Origin: Daphnia pulex
Lineage: Eukaryota > Arthropoda > Branchiopoda > Diplostraca > Daphniidae
NCBI RefSeq assembly: GCF_021134715.1
Contig: NC_060026.1
Span: 434,001-498,000, forward strand
Length of the DNA: 64,000 bases
Direction: 5' to 3'
The notes under the pieces are model-generated. The model was not told the origin of the DNA. It worked only from the letters and a program-made list of their open reading frames with translations, and ran no database searches. Both the position numbers and the translations under genes were made by a program. Each line of letters starts with the position of its first letter. Position 1 is the first letter of the stretch. Shown one piece after another: positions 34,825 through 47,066 of the stretch.

Positions 34825-35319
34825 TCACTGCACGTTTATGTCGTGGCTCGTAGAGATGCTGAAGTCTGATCCCGTCTGATGTTCACAGTCTATGGGCCGC
34901 ATCCTTTCGGTCATTATCAGAATGGCTAAATCAAGGAGAAAACAAAATTAATAACAACATTTGCATTCACTAACATGACAAATGAAGTTACATTGATAAC
35001 ACCAATCAGGTTTCCCAAGCTATCCAGAAGATGAAAGAGTCCAGTGGGGATGAAGACTAAATTACTCCAATAGCTTTGCCTATGACAGAACATTCAAATT
35101 ATTTAGTTAGTTATTTTAGAATTTTGTCAACTTTACAACATAAAATCTTAAATATTGAAAGAAACTAAAGGGGTTATGACACAAAAATATAACTTACAAT
35201 TGTCTGAAGAAAGACAGCAATATTCCTGCCTGTGACTGTAGGCAGCCGCAGCAGTGTTGAACATATGTTGGTAAGTGCCCTGCCCTGCATCTTTTCACGT
35301 GACTTCTAAGATTACTCAT
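34825..35319 (-). CDS. Small hypothetical protein with hydrophobic segment
   Basis: Three minus-strand exons with GT-AG edges and consistent phases: 35319-35198, 35079-35003 and 34925-34825, giving 99 aa. The N-terminus is Cys/His-rich (MSNLRSHVKRCRAGHLP, then CCGCLQ). A hydrophobic stretch (SNLVFIPTGLFHLLDSLGNL, then IAILIM) follows, with a polar tail ending DINVQ. A short open frame at 35671 (MERERKHQPSINPF) lies upstream and could be part of a leader exon. No family recognised. The in-phase joining of three exons is the main support. Confidence 0.45.
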
Positions 35320-35966
35320 GTCCTACATAATGTTTTCCATAGCTTTCCCTGTGACAGAAAATACAAATATGACATCAAATACAAGTTTTACATTTCTAAA
35401 AGATGAACAATACTTGTCTGTCAATGCAACATTTGTAGTAAAACATGTTCGGAATAAAACAATACATGTCCACGCTGGGATTAGTGACCTACCAAGATCA
35501 ATAGAAACTCAAGATAATTATGATGAATAATTGAATATTAACGAAATATGAGAACAGGTATTATAAAAATGCTATCATTGGTTTTTACCTGTATTAATTG
35601 GATGATGCATTCAGCAGAACGTCAATTATGAAAGGGTTGATCGAAGGCTGATGCTTCCTTTCGCGTTCCATCCTACAGGTTATAATGCGAAATATTAAAT
35701 GTGATCCAATACTCAACGGAATAATACATTAAACAAATTGCACAGAAATAAACTTGAATTTACTTATGAATTAATCGGTAATTTCGTGAAAAAATAGGAA
35801 CTTTTGACAACAACACAACAGCCATTACATGAAAAACGAGGACACTCGCCATCTATTGGGCACCTCTGAAACTCGGAAAAGTCCCAAGAACGTAATTAGT
35901 TTTGTGACACAACTTGAGCTAGAACAGCGCACATTTGATTAAATCTAGCTTGAAATCATGAGAGCA

Positions 35967-36370
35967 TTACAGGGAACAAAGCTCACTTGCTAGTTTTATG
36001 CAAATTTTCCGGAAGTGTACCGGAAGTAAGCGATTGCGCCTTAACTATTGAGCTACCGTCGAAATAAACCAAAGATTCGTGATCTCCATGAAATTTGGGG
36101 TCGATTAAGTGTAATTTAAACGAAATCCAATTTTTGGCCAAAATCGAGAATTTTCCTGAACTATAGTTCAGGATAATTCTCAAAACCGGAAGTACTCGTA
36201 CGTACAAATAAAAACATGAACTTTACCACAAATTCGACGAGGATCACGAATATGAGGTTATTTTGTGCGTCGAATGAATATTTACTGAACTACTGACTGA
36301 AACGAGAAAACCGGAAGTAGAAAAAAAAACACATTATTAAAAATCTAACAAGTGAGCTTTGTTGCTGTAA
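35967..36370. mobile_element. MITE-like element with ~27-bp inverted ends
   Basis: Ends TTACAGGGAACAAAGCTCAC at the left (35967 on) and the inverse at the right (GTGAGCTTTGTTGCTGTAAC) enclose about 400 bp, with inner CCGGAAGT repeats near both ends. No coding sequence. Confidence 0.55.
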
Positions 36371-37615
36371 CCGAAACGGACAGCCATCGCCCAAAATTTT
36401 TTTACAGTAGCATCGATAAATTTCTTGGGAGATGTGCAATGTTGTGAAAAGTAAATGTAAATAAACTGAGTGGAAAATGATCAAAGGCTATCGGTCTAGC
36501 GTCAGAAAAAAGAAAAAGATAAAACAGTTTAGGATTTCACATTTCTGAAAATGAGCTGCGTTTCCCAACTAATAATCGTTAATTAGAACGTGAAACTTAC
36601 TTTAAAATCCTCATCGGAAGTCAAAGGTTTTCCGACGAACTTTTCTGGTAAACTGGATGTGCTATGTTTCGGCAACATTTTTACAAGACACACTGAGCGT
36701 TATTTGTCGAAGTCACTTCTCCTATCAAAACCAATTTTCATATCCCTGACAATTTCAAGGGTTTCCAGATGAATAAATGAAATGAATACACTGAAAAAAC
36801 TTCACTGCGACAAATTGTCAAAGACTCTCCAATAGAACAAGTACTTTTACTCTACTAAAAAGATGTCGTCTGCTACCGCAAATTCATGCAAATAACTTAA
36901 CTGCAGCACTGTCGGATCTACTCGTCGCCAGAAGTAGCATCGGACGTAAACCTACCAACTAGCTTGATGACTAAAAAAATGTTATCGACAACGAAGCTCA
37001 CTTTCGAATGAGTGATCGTGGTCCAGACTCCAGACTTCTACGCTTGATTGGACTACGATCCCAAGTTAGCTAAAAACCAAATATAATTGCTATCGTAATT
37101 AAAACGTTTGAACCAAATTATTAGTGGTAAAAGAACGGAATGCAAAATGATAAATGACGATTTTGCCTGAATGTCTCTATGTAATTGTATTTTTGGGAAA
37201 AGATAAGCACGCGTTTCTTGCGACTTTCAGCGTTAGTGCAATATCAATTACAAATTGACAATAACACGTATATTATCAAATCAATAATACACTGAATGCT
37301 TCATGCCAGATAATGAATGAACTACTCCCCCCCCCTTTCTTAAAAAATTCTTCTGGAGTCATTAAGAATGAAATTTTAGGAAAAACATTTCAAAAGAAGA
37401 ATTATAATCAACTGGGCCTTTATGCAATGATATAAATATCCACGAAGCCAAAGGACCAAAAATAAGGTACATAATGAAACCCAAAAAGCAGCATAGATTC
37501 CGATATGCAAACAAAATTATAATTGGTAAAATGATGGGAGGTGAACCAGAAAAAAAAAAGACTTTAAAAAAAAAAAAGGAAACAAAAGGAAATTGTTTTA
37601 GGATTTATCTCCCGT
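36371..37615. other. Intergenic; 3' flank of the Ki-67-like gene
   Basis: No gene supported. Contains C-run (about 37326) and A-rich tracts. The 3' UTR of the minus-strand gene starts at 37615. Confidence 0.4.
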
Positions 37616-40600
37616 TTAGATGTTTCGGGTGCGTCGGGTACGACGAGGTGATGGGGCAGCGGGAGGTGGAGATGAGCTCTCCACTTTTGGTACATCAGAA
37701 TCGGTCGAGACTTTCTTACCACCGCGGGTCCGCTTCACAGCAGGTGCGGCCGGAGATTCTGTGTCCTCCTTTTCTTCAGCAACTACGGCAGCAGCTGCTG
37801 GCACCTTCTTCTGCCGTGGACGTTTGGTAGCAGTGGAGGTGGGTACCTTTTCTTCATCTTCGTTGGCTGGACCAACGGCAGCCAAAGTGTCAATGTCCGG
37901 ATCGCGTTCAAGTAGAATAGACACTGTCTTATCCGGGGGTGATGAAGCCGCTGTTGCTGCCGTTGTTTTCCTGGTGGAACGGGTGGATCTGACTGGTGAA
38001 GCCGCCGCACCAGCAACATCAAAATGGACTTTCAATGTTGCTTTTCTGCTGCGGATGGGTCGACCAGATGAAGTTGTTGCAGTGGATTCCTCGTTGGTTT
38101 CCTGCAATAGGTCATCCGGCATGTGATTCGCATGGATATCAGCAGCATGACCTTTGCCTTCGTGCAACATTTCGACATCATCTAAACCAGCAGCAGGTTT
38201 ACTGCCACCACGACGCCGTTTCTCTTCCGGCGCACCTTCCACTTTTTCGACAGTCTGTTTGGATGTGGCTCGACGAGTCGTCTTCTTGGCTGGTTTAACT
38301 TCGACTTGTTCCATTTCATCCGCAGAGGCAACGGGTTCCACAACGTCCGGAACAGGAGCTTCCACAGCTTTTCCTTTTTTCGGTACTGCTTTCTTAATTA
38401 GTTTTGGTCGACCACGTCCTCGTTTAGCTGGCGCCACTTCATCGTTGCTGGACGATGAAACTCTTTTGTTCACTTCTTTGTCCATTTCGTCTGAGGAAGT
38501 ACTCACACGTGTCTGTGGCACCTCGATCTGACAGAGACGGACGACAGGTGACAATGACAATTTTTCGTCATTAAACAGGTCATCTTTTCTTCTCCTGGAT
38601 CGCACCGGCCGAGTTTCGGCTTCCGCCTGGACACTGTCCGATTCTGACTGTTTTTTAACCCTTGTTGATCGAGTAGCCTTCGGCGTCTCAACTTTGGACG
38701 CTGGGACAGCGGCGGCTCGGCGACCTCGCTTAGGTGTGATGACACTCTTGACTGGAACTTCTTCTTCTTCCGCTTTGTGAGAAGTCTCTTCACTCGATGC
38801 TTCTTCTACGACGGCTGGCTCCTCCTTCTCGGTGGCAGGTAAGAGCGGAACTTCAACTGTGTCACTCACTTCAGGCTGGATCTCCGGTTCCGACTGGGGT
38901 GGCTTCCGTTTCGACCGACTAGCCGGTTTTGGAGTGTTGGTTTTCGGAGTAGGAACCGCTCTGCGGCTTCGTCTAGCAGGAATGACATCCTTTTCGGCTT
39001 CAGACTCTTTAGTTTGTTCCTCTTCGTTGGCCAGCTCATCAGTTGTTTCGGTCTTGTCCACTGGAGCAGCCTCAGTTGTTGTTTTCTCGACAGGATTCTT
39101 GGATGACTCTTCCGCAACTTCACTTTCCGATTCCACATTCTTGGATTGGGGGGTCTTCGTGAGTTGTTCAACGACTTTGACGTCGGTGCAATGGACTTTA
39201 GGAGTGTCGCGAGCAGCAGCAGAAGTTTTCAGAAGCTTCTCGATTGCTTTGACGTCCCTATAGTCAAATTTCGGTGTGCTTTTCTTAGCGGAAGCAGCTC
39301 TACGACCTCGTTTTGGAAGGGGGGCTTCTGGTTCTTCCTCTTTCATTTCTTCTTCTACGATCGGCTTTTCCTCTTTCATCTGCGAGGCAACATCAACGAC
39401 ATCACTGACGGGTTCTTCAATTGGTTCAGAAGTCTGAGCTTCGAGTGTGGATTCCACGACGAGTTTCTCGGGAACTGCTTCTTCTTCTTCTTCAACAATG
39501 GCCACATTCTTTTCTTCCTCTTCACTTTGTGGAACAGGATCTTTGGATTTAGGAGTCTTCATCAAAAGATCGACACCTTCCACGTCAGAATAGTCGGCTT
39601 TAGGGGTTGCTGGGCCAGCTTTGGGAGTTCTCAGAAGCCGTTTAACTCCACTGACATTTCTGTAATCTGCTTTGGGCGTGTCGACTTTAGCAGCAGCAGC
39701 TCTACGACCTCGTTTTGGAAGAGGAGCTTCTGGTTCTTCCTCTTTAATTTCTTCTTCTACGACCGGATTTTCCTCTTCCATCTGCGAGGCAACATCAACG
39801 ACATCACTGGCGGGTTCTTCAATTGGTTCAGAAGTCTGAGCTTTGGGTGTGGATTCCACGACGAGTTTCTCGGGTACTTCCTCTTCTTCTTCAATAACGA
39901 CCAGATTCTTTTCTTCTTCTTCAATCTGAGGAACAGGATCCTTTGAGTTAGGAGTCTTCATCAAAAGATCGACACCTTCCACGTCGGAATAGTCGGCTTT
40001 AGGTGTTCCGGGCATAGCTTTGGGAGTTTTTAAAAGCCGTTTAACTCTACTCACATTTCTGTAATCCGCTTTGGGTGTGTCTGGCTTGGTAGCAGCAGCT
40101 CTACGACCTCGTTTTGGAAGGGGGGCTTCTGGTTCTTCCTCTTTCATTTCTTCTTCTACGATCGGCTTTTCCTCTTTCATCTGCGAGGCAACATCAACGA
40201 CATCACTGACGGGTTCTTCAATTGGTTCAGAAGTCTGAGCTTCGAGTGTGGATTCCACGACGAGTTTCTCGGGAACTGCTTCTTCTTCTTCTTCAACAAT
40301 GGCCACATTCTTTTCTTCCTCTTCACTTTGTGGAACAGGATCTTTGGATTTAGGAGTCTTCATCAAAAGATCGACACCTTCCACGTCAGAATAGTCGGCT
40401 TTAGGGGTTCCTGGGCCAGCTTTGGGAGTTCTCAGAAGCCGTTTAACTCCACTGACATTTCTGTAATCTGCTTTGGGTGTGTTGACTTTAGCAGCAGCAG
40501 CTCTGCGACCTCGTTTGGGAGGATTGGTTTCTTTCTCCACAGGTTCTTCTTCTACGACAGGCTGGGCCATATCCATCTGTGGAGCAGTAGCAGCGACTTG

Positions 40601-43600
40601 TTCAACACTCTCAACGACATCACCGACGGGTTCTTCAGCAGTTTCAGAGGATTGTTGATCAGCTTCGGATGCGGTTTCCACCACGACTTTCGCAGGTACT
40701 TCTTCCTCAACAACGGCCAGATTCTTTTCTTCCTCTTCAATCTGAGGGACAGGATCTTTTGCCTTGGGTGTTTTCATTAAAAGTTCGACACCGTCCACGT
40801 CAGAGTAGTCGGCTTTGGGAGTTTTCAGAAGCCGCTTGACTCCACTGACATCTCTGTAATCAGCTTTAGGTGTGTTTGTTTTAGAAGCGGCGGCTCTACG
40901 CCCTCTCTTGGGAGCACTGGCGGCAACAGATTCCTCTTCTTCCACCTGCTGCTCGATTTCACTTGGTATTTTCGCGGATACTTCCGAATCGTCAACTGAA
41001 GTAACTTCGGCGAGTTCATCTGAAGGGCAGCTCTTTTTTTCTACCACAGATGATTCGTCCTTTTGTTCTTCTGGTTCGGATGGCGAAGCTGTTCGCTTCG
41101 ATGGTACATTGGGCGTTTTAGGTGTACGCGACACTCGCTGGCCTCGTCGTGGCTCAGTGACCTTCGTTTCAACTTCATCCTCCTCGAGCGGGATTTCTTC
41201 TTTTTCGCTAGTCAGGGACTGGCCTTCGTCAACCTTTGCATCGACAATGTCTTCAGTTGCATTGGCAATTTCAATCGGGGCTTCAGGTGTAGACTCTTCC
41301 AATATTTTCTCAGGCACCTCTTTCTCATCACTTTCCTTCACATGATCTTTTGCTTTGGGTGTCTTCATTAGGAGATCGACGCCTTCGACATCAGTATAGT
41401 CAGCTTTAGGAGTACCGGGCGTTGCTTTAGGAGTAGCCAAAAGTCGCTTGACACCTCTGACATCTCTATAGTCTGCTTTGGGCGTGTTTGGTGGAGGTTT
41501 AGGCGTCTGAAGCAGCTTCTTAATGCCACGGACGTCAGTGTAGTCAGCTTCAGGTGTTTTTCCAACGCCAGCGGCAGCAACGACAACGGATCGTGTCGTT
41601 TTAGGCGTCTCGAGAAGACGGGCAACTCCTTCCAGGTCGGTGCAGTTCAATTTAGAATCGTCAGACGGAGTCTTTGGCGTTTGATGCAACCTATCCACAT
41701 CTTCCAGGACGGATTCGTCGACTTTAGATGTTTCAGGTGCTTCAGCACCGAGGGTTTTAGAAAGCTCTCCCACATTTTCGAGTACTTTACTGTCGGCTGG
41801 AGGACTATTGGCAATCTCGGGACTCTTCATCTGAGGGGATGACTCGGGAGTTTCAATCAGTTTTTCGACACTAACACTACAAACAGCTTCGACTTTGGCC
41901 ACTGGTTCGAGTGCTGGAACGACATCCTTGGGCAGATCATCATTTACTTCAAGGGCAACTGGTTTCGGAGTTTTCTCAACATCGCTGTTGTTGACTTTGG
42001 GTGAATGAGGAGAAGTGACTGCATTCTTAGGAGTTTTCAGCAGCTGCTCGACTCCTTCTACATCGGTATAATCAGCTTTTGGGGTGGCTGGAACCGGTTT
42101 CGGTGTCTGCAGAAGCTGTTTAACTCCACGAACGTCAGTGTAATCCGCCTGAGGTGATAACGGAACACTATTGGATTCTACAGGAACCGATTCTTTTTCA
42201 GCCTCTTCTAATTGGGCAGCCGATTCAACGGTTGAGGTGTGACCATTTATCCCTTCAGACATGTCTTCCGGTGAGAGAGTGATACCTTCTTCTTCCTCTT
42301 CTCCCATATTTTCTACTAATGACGAGGTTGTAAATGATCTCAATAAAGTAGTGCCGTTGGTCAGATGAGGTGTCGTTATCTCCGGAACGGGAATCTCTGC
42401 TCCAATAAGATCATCATCAAATAATGAAGTGTCTTCTTGTTCAACAACTTCAAAATCGCCTTCTTCGACAGGTTCGTCGAGGAAAGAACAGCACTCAGAA
42501 GGAACGACAGCAATGTTTGAAACATCTGACATGGTCGACATGGCATCAATGGATGACATGTCCAAGTTGGCGCGAGCGGAAATTTCAAGAAATTCAGTCG
42601 CTTCAGCTAACGACGGACTGGTTTTGTCAAGGATAGAAGTTTCATCGACTGAAGTGACGCTGGAAACCGAGGCTTCGGCATCTTCTAGCGTTTCGTCTAC
42701 GCATTCCTTATCGTTCGCCACCAAATTCTCATCTGCTGGCGTTTCTAAACCGCCCTCCTAAATCATTACAAAAATTTTTGAATATACGGACGTAAAGTAT
42801 ACAATATTTTGTGTTAAGTACCTCCTCAATTAACGAATCGATAGGAGCTCGGATAAATTTTAATCCCGAATATCGCGTAGAACGACGAGGAGTTGCACCT
42901 TTCTTGATCGGCGTAGCAGGTGGCAATGTGTTGTCAAACTGCTCTGGACTGAGATAGGGCCCAAAGGAAACTCGCTTTAGTGATGGAGTAGAGGGCACTT
43001 CAGGCGCAATGTCTTCCTCTTTTTCAGCATTGCTGTCGACAACATCACCATTCTCTTCTAGATCAACAACTTCAGCACTGAAAGAATCTGTTGATTCTGC
43101 AACAGGTTTATCTAATAGAACAAAACATACTTTAGTTTGTAACATTAATGTAAGATGTGATGAATTACTTGATAGAGGTTTATAGTCAGGTGGTAGATAT
43201 TCGAATCGCAGTTTCCTTCCACCAACTAAAACAACATCCTTGTGGTTGAGCTTAATCAAGCTAACGGCTTCAAAATGTGTCCCATTGACTTCGGTTTCAT
43301 TTCCATGAATTTCTACTGAGGCCTCCCCAGAGACTTCATCAATCAGAAATTTGCAGTGTGTATCACTGACATCAGCAGAAGTTATACGAATATCAGACTT
43401 TAAACACCGGCCAACCACACAAGTTGTAGAGGTCAAAGGAAACCCATGGCCTAAAATACAAAAACCATAATTAAAAATATGTCACAGCAGGGAATGACAT
43501 GTTAACGGAAAGGATGAGCTGCACAAAGGTGTGACAATTACCTCTGGGCTCATCACCATTCTTTTGCAGCACCACAATTTGGCCATACTTTGGTTTCGGA

Positions 43601-43623
43601 AGCTTGACTGATATTTCAGCCAT
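37616..43623 (-). CDS. Ki-67-like FHA protein of mitotic chromosomes
   Basis: Four minus-strand exons: 43623-43542, 43450-43169, 43111-42822 and 42757-37616, phases consistent, giving 1931 aa. The N-terminus is an FHA domain (GFPLTSTTCVVGRCLKSDIR, SDTHCKF, NGTHFEAVSL, KDVVLVGG) with the same leading layout as Ki-67. Residues after it carry KRVSFGPYLSPEQFD and LPPATPIKKG, the RVSF PP1-docking block found in Ki-67 and Repo-Man. The large last exon holds about 16 copies of a short repeat, (T)PKADYxDVxGVxxLLxTPK, comparable to the DLAGFKELFQTP core of Ki-67 repeats, separated by acidic spacers and a basic motif (PKRGRRAA). The C-terminus is Lys/Arg-rich, as expected for chromatin binding. In vertebrates Ki-67 coats mitotic chromosomes and recruits PP1. 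The AT-hook-like GRGRPK segment is another chromatin feature. Confidence 0.82.
39290..40900 (-). repeat. Tandem ~400-bp repeats within the Ki-67-like last exon
   Basis: The motif CTACGACCTCG (start of PKRGRRAA on the minus strand) recurs at about 39300, 39702, 40101, with weaker copies near 40503 and 40890, a period of about 400 bp (133 codons). The units at about 39290-39690 and 40100-40490 are almost identical over their length, which indicates recent in-frame duplication or gene conversion. Confidence 0.8.
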
Positions 43624-44192
43624 GCCTAAATCTGGTTTCAACAGAATCAGATAAGTTCCCACATAATAAACAGTCAATGTATACACTTGTTGGACACTTG
43701 GATACCGCACACCAAGTGCACAAACCAACACCTACTCACCTTGGCGTCGTCGAGACCTCGCTACAGAATTGTAATAGATATCCCAATTTTCTTGGTTTGA
43801 CAAGTCACTCTGTAGCTAAAATCAACTACCACGAGAAAAACCAGACGCAAAGACTCCAAAACTGGGTAAACAATTGTATGAAACTGGCGGGGATCTTAAA
43901 TAGAAAGCTTGCAAGTTTATGCGTCTACGCGGTCAATGTGTATGTGTATCAAGAACCGTTTCCAAGTTGCAACCAACAATGGCGTGCAGAGAGTAGTAAG
44001 ACGATCAGCGCGCCAAATTTGAAACTCTTCACTTTCGCCATCTATCAATCGTATTTTGAAGCTCTGAACCTTTCTCAGAAACGGCTCAATAGATGGCGAG
44101 AGAATCAGTAGTGAGCTGTCAACACTTGAATGGCAGAAGCCGAAAAATGATTTCATGTTTACCACAATAATTTTCTTTGGTTGTTTAGTCAA
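43624..44192. promoter_or_regulatory. Shared spacer between divergent Ki-67-like and EDEM2 genes
   Basis: The two start codons are 569 bp apart on opposite strands, so this interval must hold both promoters and leaders. Inverted copies of CGCCATCTA..GA (about 44036 and 44093) lie in the middle. No TATA box is obvious. Confidence 0.4.
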
Positions 44193-46228
44193 ATGAGACA
44201 CTGGCTTACATTATGTTTCATCCTAGTCTGGAGGGACTCGGATATCGTCAGTGCACAAAGACCCATTATTCCAGAAAATTTTTACACACAAGAACACCTG
44301 TCGGAATTGAGAGCCGAAGTGAAAGAGCTTTTTTATCATGCATATAATGGTTACCTGAATTATGCTTATCCGCTTGACGAGCTACAGCCCTTAACCTGCA
44401 GAGGTGTCGACACTTGGGGAAGCTACTCCTTGACATTGATTGATGCTCTCTCAACGCTTGCAGTCTTAGGCAATCACACAGAGTTTAGACGTGTTGTTGA
44501 TGTTCTGAGTAAAAAGAGCTTTGATTCTGACATCAATGTATCTGTGTTTGAAACAAATATTCGAATTGTTGGAGGTAAATCAATTAAAAGATTCACTCTT
44601 CTGTCCTGCCATAACATCTTGCATTATCTTCTTTTATAGGACTTCTTAGTGCACATTTACTCAGCCACAAATCTGGGATAGAACTGGAACCAGGATGGCC
44701 TTGTAATGGTCCTCTTTTGAGGTTGGCAGAAGATGCTGCCAAGAGACTCTTGCCAGCATTCAACTCTTCCACTGGAATGTAACAGAAAATACAATTTTAC
44801 ATGAATATAAAACAAGTAATAATTCTTGCTTATTAAATATAGGCCGTACGGGACAGTCAATCTAAGGTGAATTTTTAATCAGTTATGACACAAAATTACA
44901 TGTACATAAACTTAGCTTCTTAAAGGTATGGAGTCCCTCCAGATGAAACTCCAGTAACGTGCACGGCCGGTGTTGGTACCTTCATAGTCGAATTCGGAGT
45001 GTTATCGAGGTTGACGCAGAATCCTGAATACGAAGCGGTAGCTATGAGAGCTTTGAAATCCTTGTGGGATCATCGTTCTAGCTTAGGTTTACTTGGTAAC
45101 CACATCAACGTCGAAACTGGCCAATGGGTAGCCACTGATTCTGGAATTGGAGCTGCTATAGACTCGTACTACGAATACCTCGTCAAAGGTTCAGCACTTT
45201 TAGGTCGACCAGAGCTAATGGAAATGTTTTGGCATCACCTCGTCGGCATTGAACGTTACATGCGCAAGGATGACTGGTATTTTTGGGTCACAATGACAAA
45301 AGGTACTGTTTCATTGCCAGTTTTCCAGAACCTGGAAGCCTATTGGCCCGGGGTTCTCAGCACAATAGGGAAAAATTCCGATGCAATGAAGTCTATCCTC
45401 AACTATCATCAAGTCCTGAAGCACATTGGCTTCGTTCCGGAGATGTACGACGTCCAACAACGTGAAGTCCGACCCAACAGGGAAGGTTATCCCCTCAGAC
45501 CGGAGTTGATCGAGTCCCTCATGTTCCTTTACCAAGGAACCAGGGATAAAAACTTACTGGCGATGGGAGAAGATGTTCTTCGAGCGATCCAACACAGCAC
45601 CAGGACTCCGTGTGGCTACGCAACTGTCAAAGACACTCGAGATCATCGATTAGAAGATCGCATGGAGTCCTTCTTTCTTGCAGAGACAACAAAGTATGTC
45701 ATGAGATTTGAAAACATTTAAAATGCATTTAAGAATTTCTATATTTCATTTTCAACTAGATACTTGTACCTGCTGTTTGACACGGAGAACTTTATCCATG
45801 GCCAAGGGATCTCGGGCAAACCTCATCGAGTGGCTTCCAGATCGTGCATGCTAGACACCGGAGCTTACATTTTCAACACTGAAGCCCACCCTATGGACGT
45901 TGGAGCGTTGGATTGCTGCCATGGACCAACTGAGCGAGATATTTGGCAAAAGGCTTGGTTTCCAAAACGGTCGTCTAAAAGAAACTCACCCGAATCTAGT
46001 GATGATAAATTATCGATAGTGTCTTCCTCTTCGATTGAAACTTGTAAAAAACCTCACTGGCAGTCATTTCTCTGGATCAAATCTCCTCCCACATGCTCGG
46101 CATCATCAGCTGCTTCTAAATCATGGACAGGAAAACGTAGAAGATCTTCACTTTACTCTTTGTTGACCTGCGAGGCTGCTCCGTTCATGCAGATGTTTTG
46201 CATCGGTGGTGAAGTTTGCGACATCTAA
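44193..46228 (+). CDS. EDEM2: ER degradation-enhancing alpha-mannosidase-like protein 2 (EDEM2)
   Basis: Five exons: 44193-44574, 44640-44778, 44843-44866, 44926-45693 and 45760-46228, giving 593 aa (human EDEM2 578). The N-terminal signal peptide ([11 protein letters not shown], cleaved near VSAQ) is followed by a glycosyl-hydrolase family 47 domain. Typical motifs are [50 protein letters not shown], the catalytic-region glutamates of RPELIESL and KYLYLLFD, and the tail signature [14 protein letters not shown] with DCCH. EDEM2 trims the first mannose from misfolded glycoproteins in the ER to start degradation. Exon 3 is only 24 nt. The start is ATG 44193, in frame with the signal peptide. 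AATAAA at 46291. Confidence 0.93.
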
Positions 46229-46500
46229 GTGTACAGTTTTTAAAAGAAAGTTATTTTGTACATTTTGTCCTGGACCAAAGATTGTTGAGAAATAAAGCAA
46301 GTTGATACTTTTCGATGAAAACCATAGAAATAATCTCCAGAATGTGTTTTATTTGAGATTCGTCAATAGGACGTTACAGGTAGATTTAAAAATGTAAAAA
46401 AGATAATCCTTCGAATGTCAGATAATTGTGAAGGCATGGTGGACGGATTCAGTAGGTGTGGAATGTAGCTACATCTCTCTCTAACAAACAGAATCTAAAA

Positions 46501-46704
46501 TTATACGGCAAATTCCTTTTCAGTGTGGACGCTATGGTCGTAAGCTACCATTTCCATGTCTTCGGTGGATTCGTACGCCCCAACAGCAGGCAAAGTGCTG
46601 TGTCTAGCGCCGCACCACTTGTCGGAGAAACGTAAAATCAACACAATTACACAAACAACAAACAAGGCAACAACTGCCAATGTAGGCCAATACACGTGAA
46701 ACAT
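46501..46704 (-). CDS. Small membrane protein, second cistron
   Basis: 67 aa from ATG 46704-46702. One strong membrane segment (PTLAVVALFVVCVIVLILRF) is near the N-terminus, followed by a polar tail with acidic and His residues (STEDMEMVAYDHSVHTEKEF). It lies wholly in the second exon of a minus-strand transcript whose first exon encodes another small membrane protein. After removal of the 67-nt intron (46721-46787) its ATG is about 19 nt after the first stop codon. No family recognised. Confidence 0.55.
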   Translation of the reverse strand: MFHVYWPTLAVVALFVVCVIVLILRFSDKWCGARHSTLPAVGAYESTEDMEMVAYDHSVHTEKEFAV

Positions 46705-46790
46705 TTTGAGGTACAGCTCTCTAAAGGAAAAAAGTAATTTTGGGTTTACTTTATTTAAAAAAAATATATTTCTGTTAAGTAGCTTACCAG

Positions 46791-47066
46791 TTAAACTGTT
46801 AGAGGTGGTTGGTATTTTGGTGATGTGACCCAAAGAGAGAGAATCCAACGATTGCCTGTGTGTGGATCCTGCCAGTAGCTCTTGTAACGTTCAGAACAGC
46901 AACAGATAATGTTCAAGATCAAGATAATGGCAAAGAACACTGTGCAGATTGCAATAGTGATGTAAAATGGGGTAAAGTCTCCCACTAGCCGTTGGGTGTT
47001 GTATGGGTTTTCAAAGGACTCTGTCTTGGGAAATCCAGGTCTGAATAATCCGTTATCCCACGACAT
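46791..47066 (-). CDS. Small membrane protein, first cistron
   Basis: 91 aa from ATG 47066-47064 to TAA 46793-46791. A hydrophobic segment (FYITIAICTVFFAIILILNI) is followed by a Cys cluster (CCCSERY) and an aromatic motif (YWQDPHTGNRWIL), ending in SPKYQPPLTV. The splice donor (46787) is only 3 nt after the stop, so the intron does not rescue the frame and the downstream membrane frame cannot be joined to it. Probably a type III/II small membrane protein of unknown role; the gene seems to be dicistronic. Confidence 0.6.
   Translation of the reverse strand: MSWDNGLFRPGFPKTESFENPYNTQRLVGDFTPFYITIAICTVFFAIILILNIICCCSERYKSYWQDPHTGNRWILSLWVTSPKYQPPLTV

Noticed and set aside
39146-39946. Long plus-strand frames opposite the Ki-67-like exon (Phe-rich)
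   Set aside because: Mirror of Lys/Glu-rich codons on the minus strand; shadow frames.
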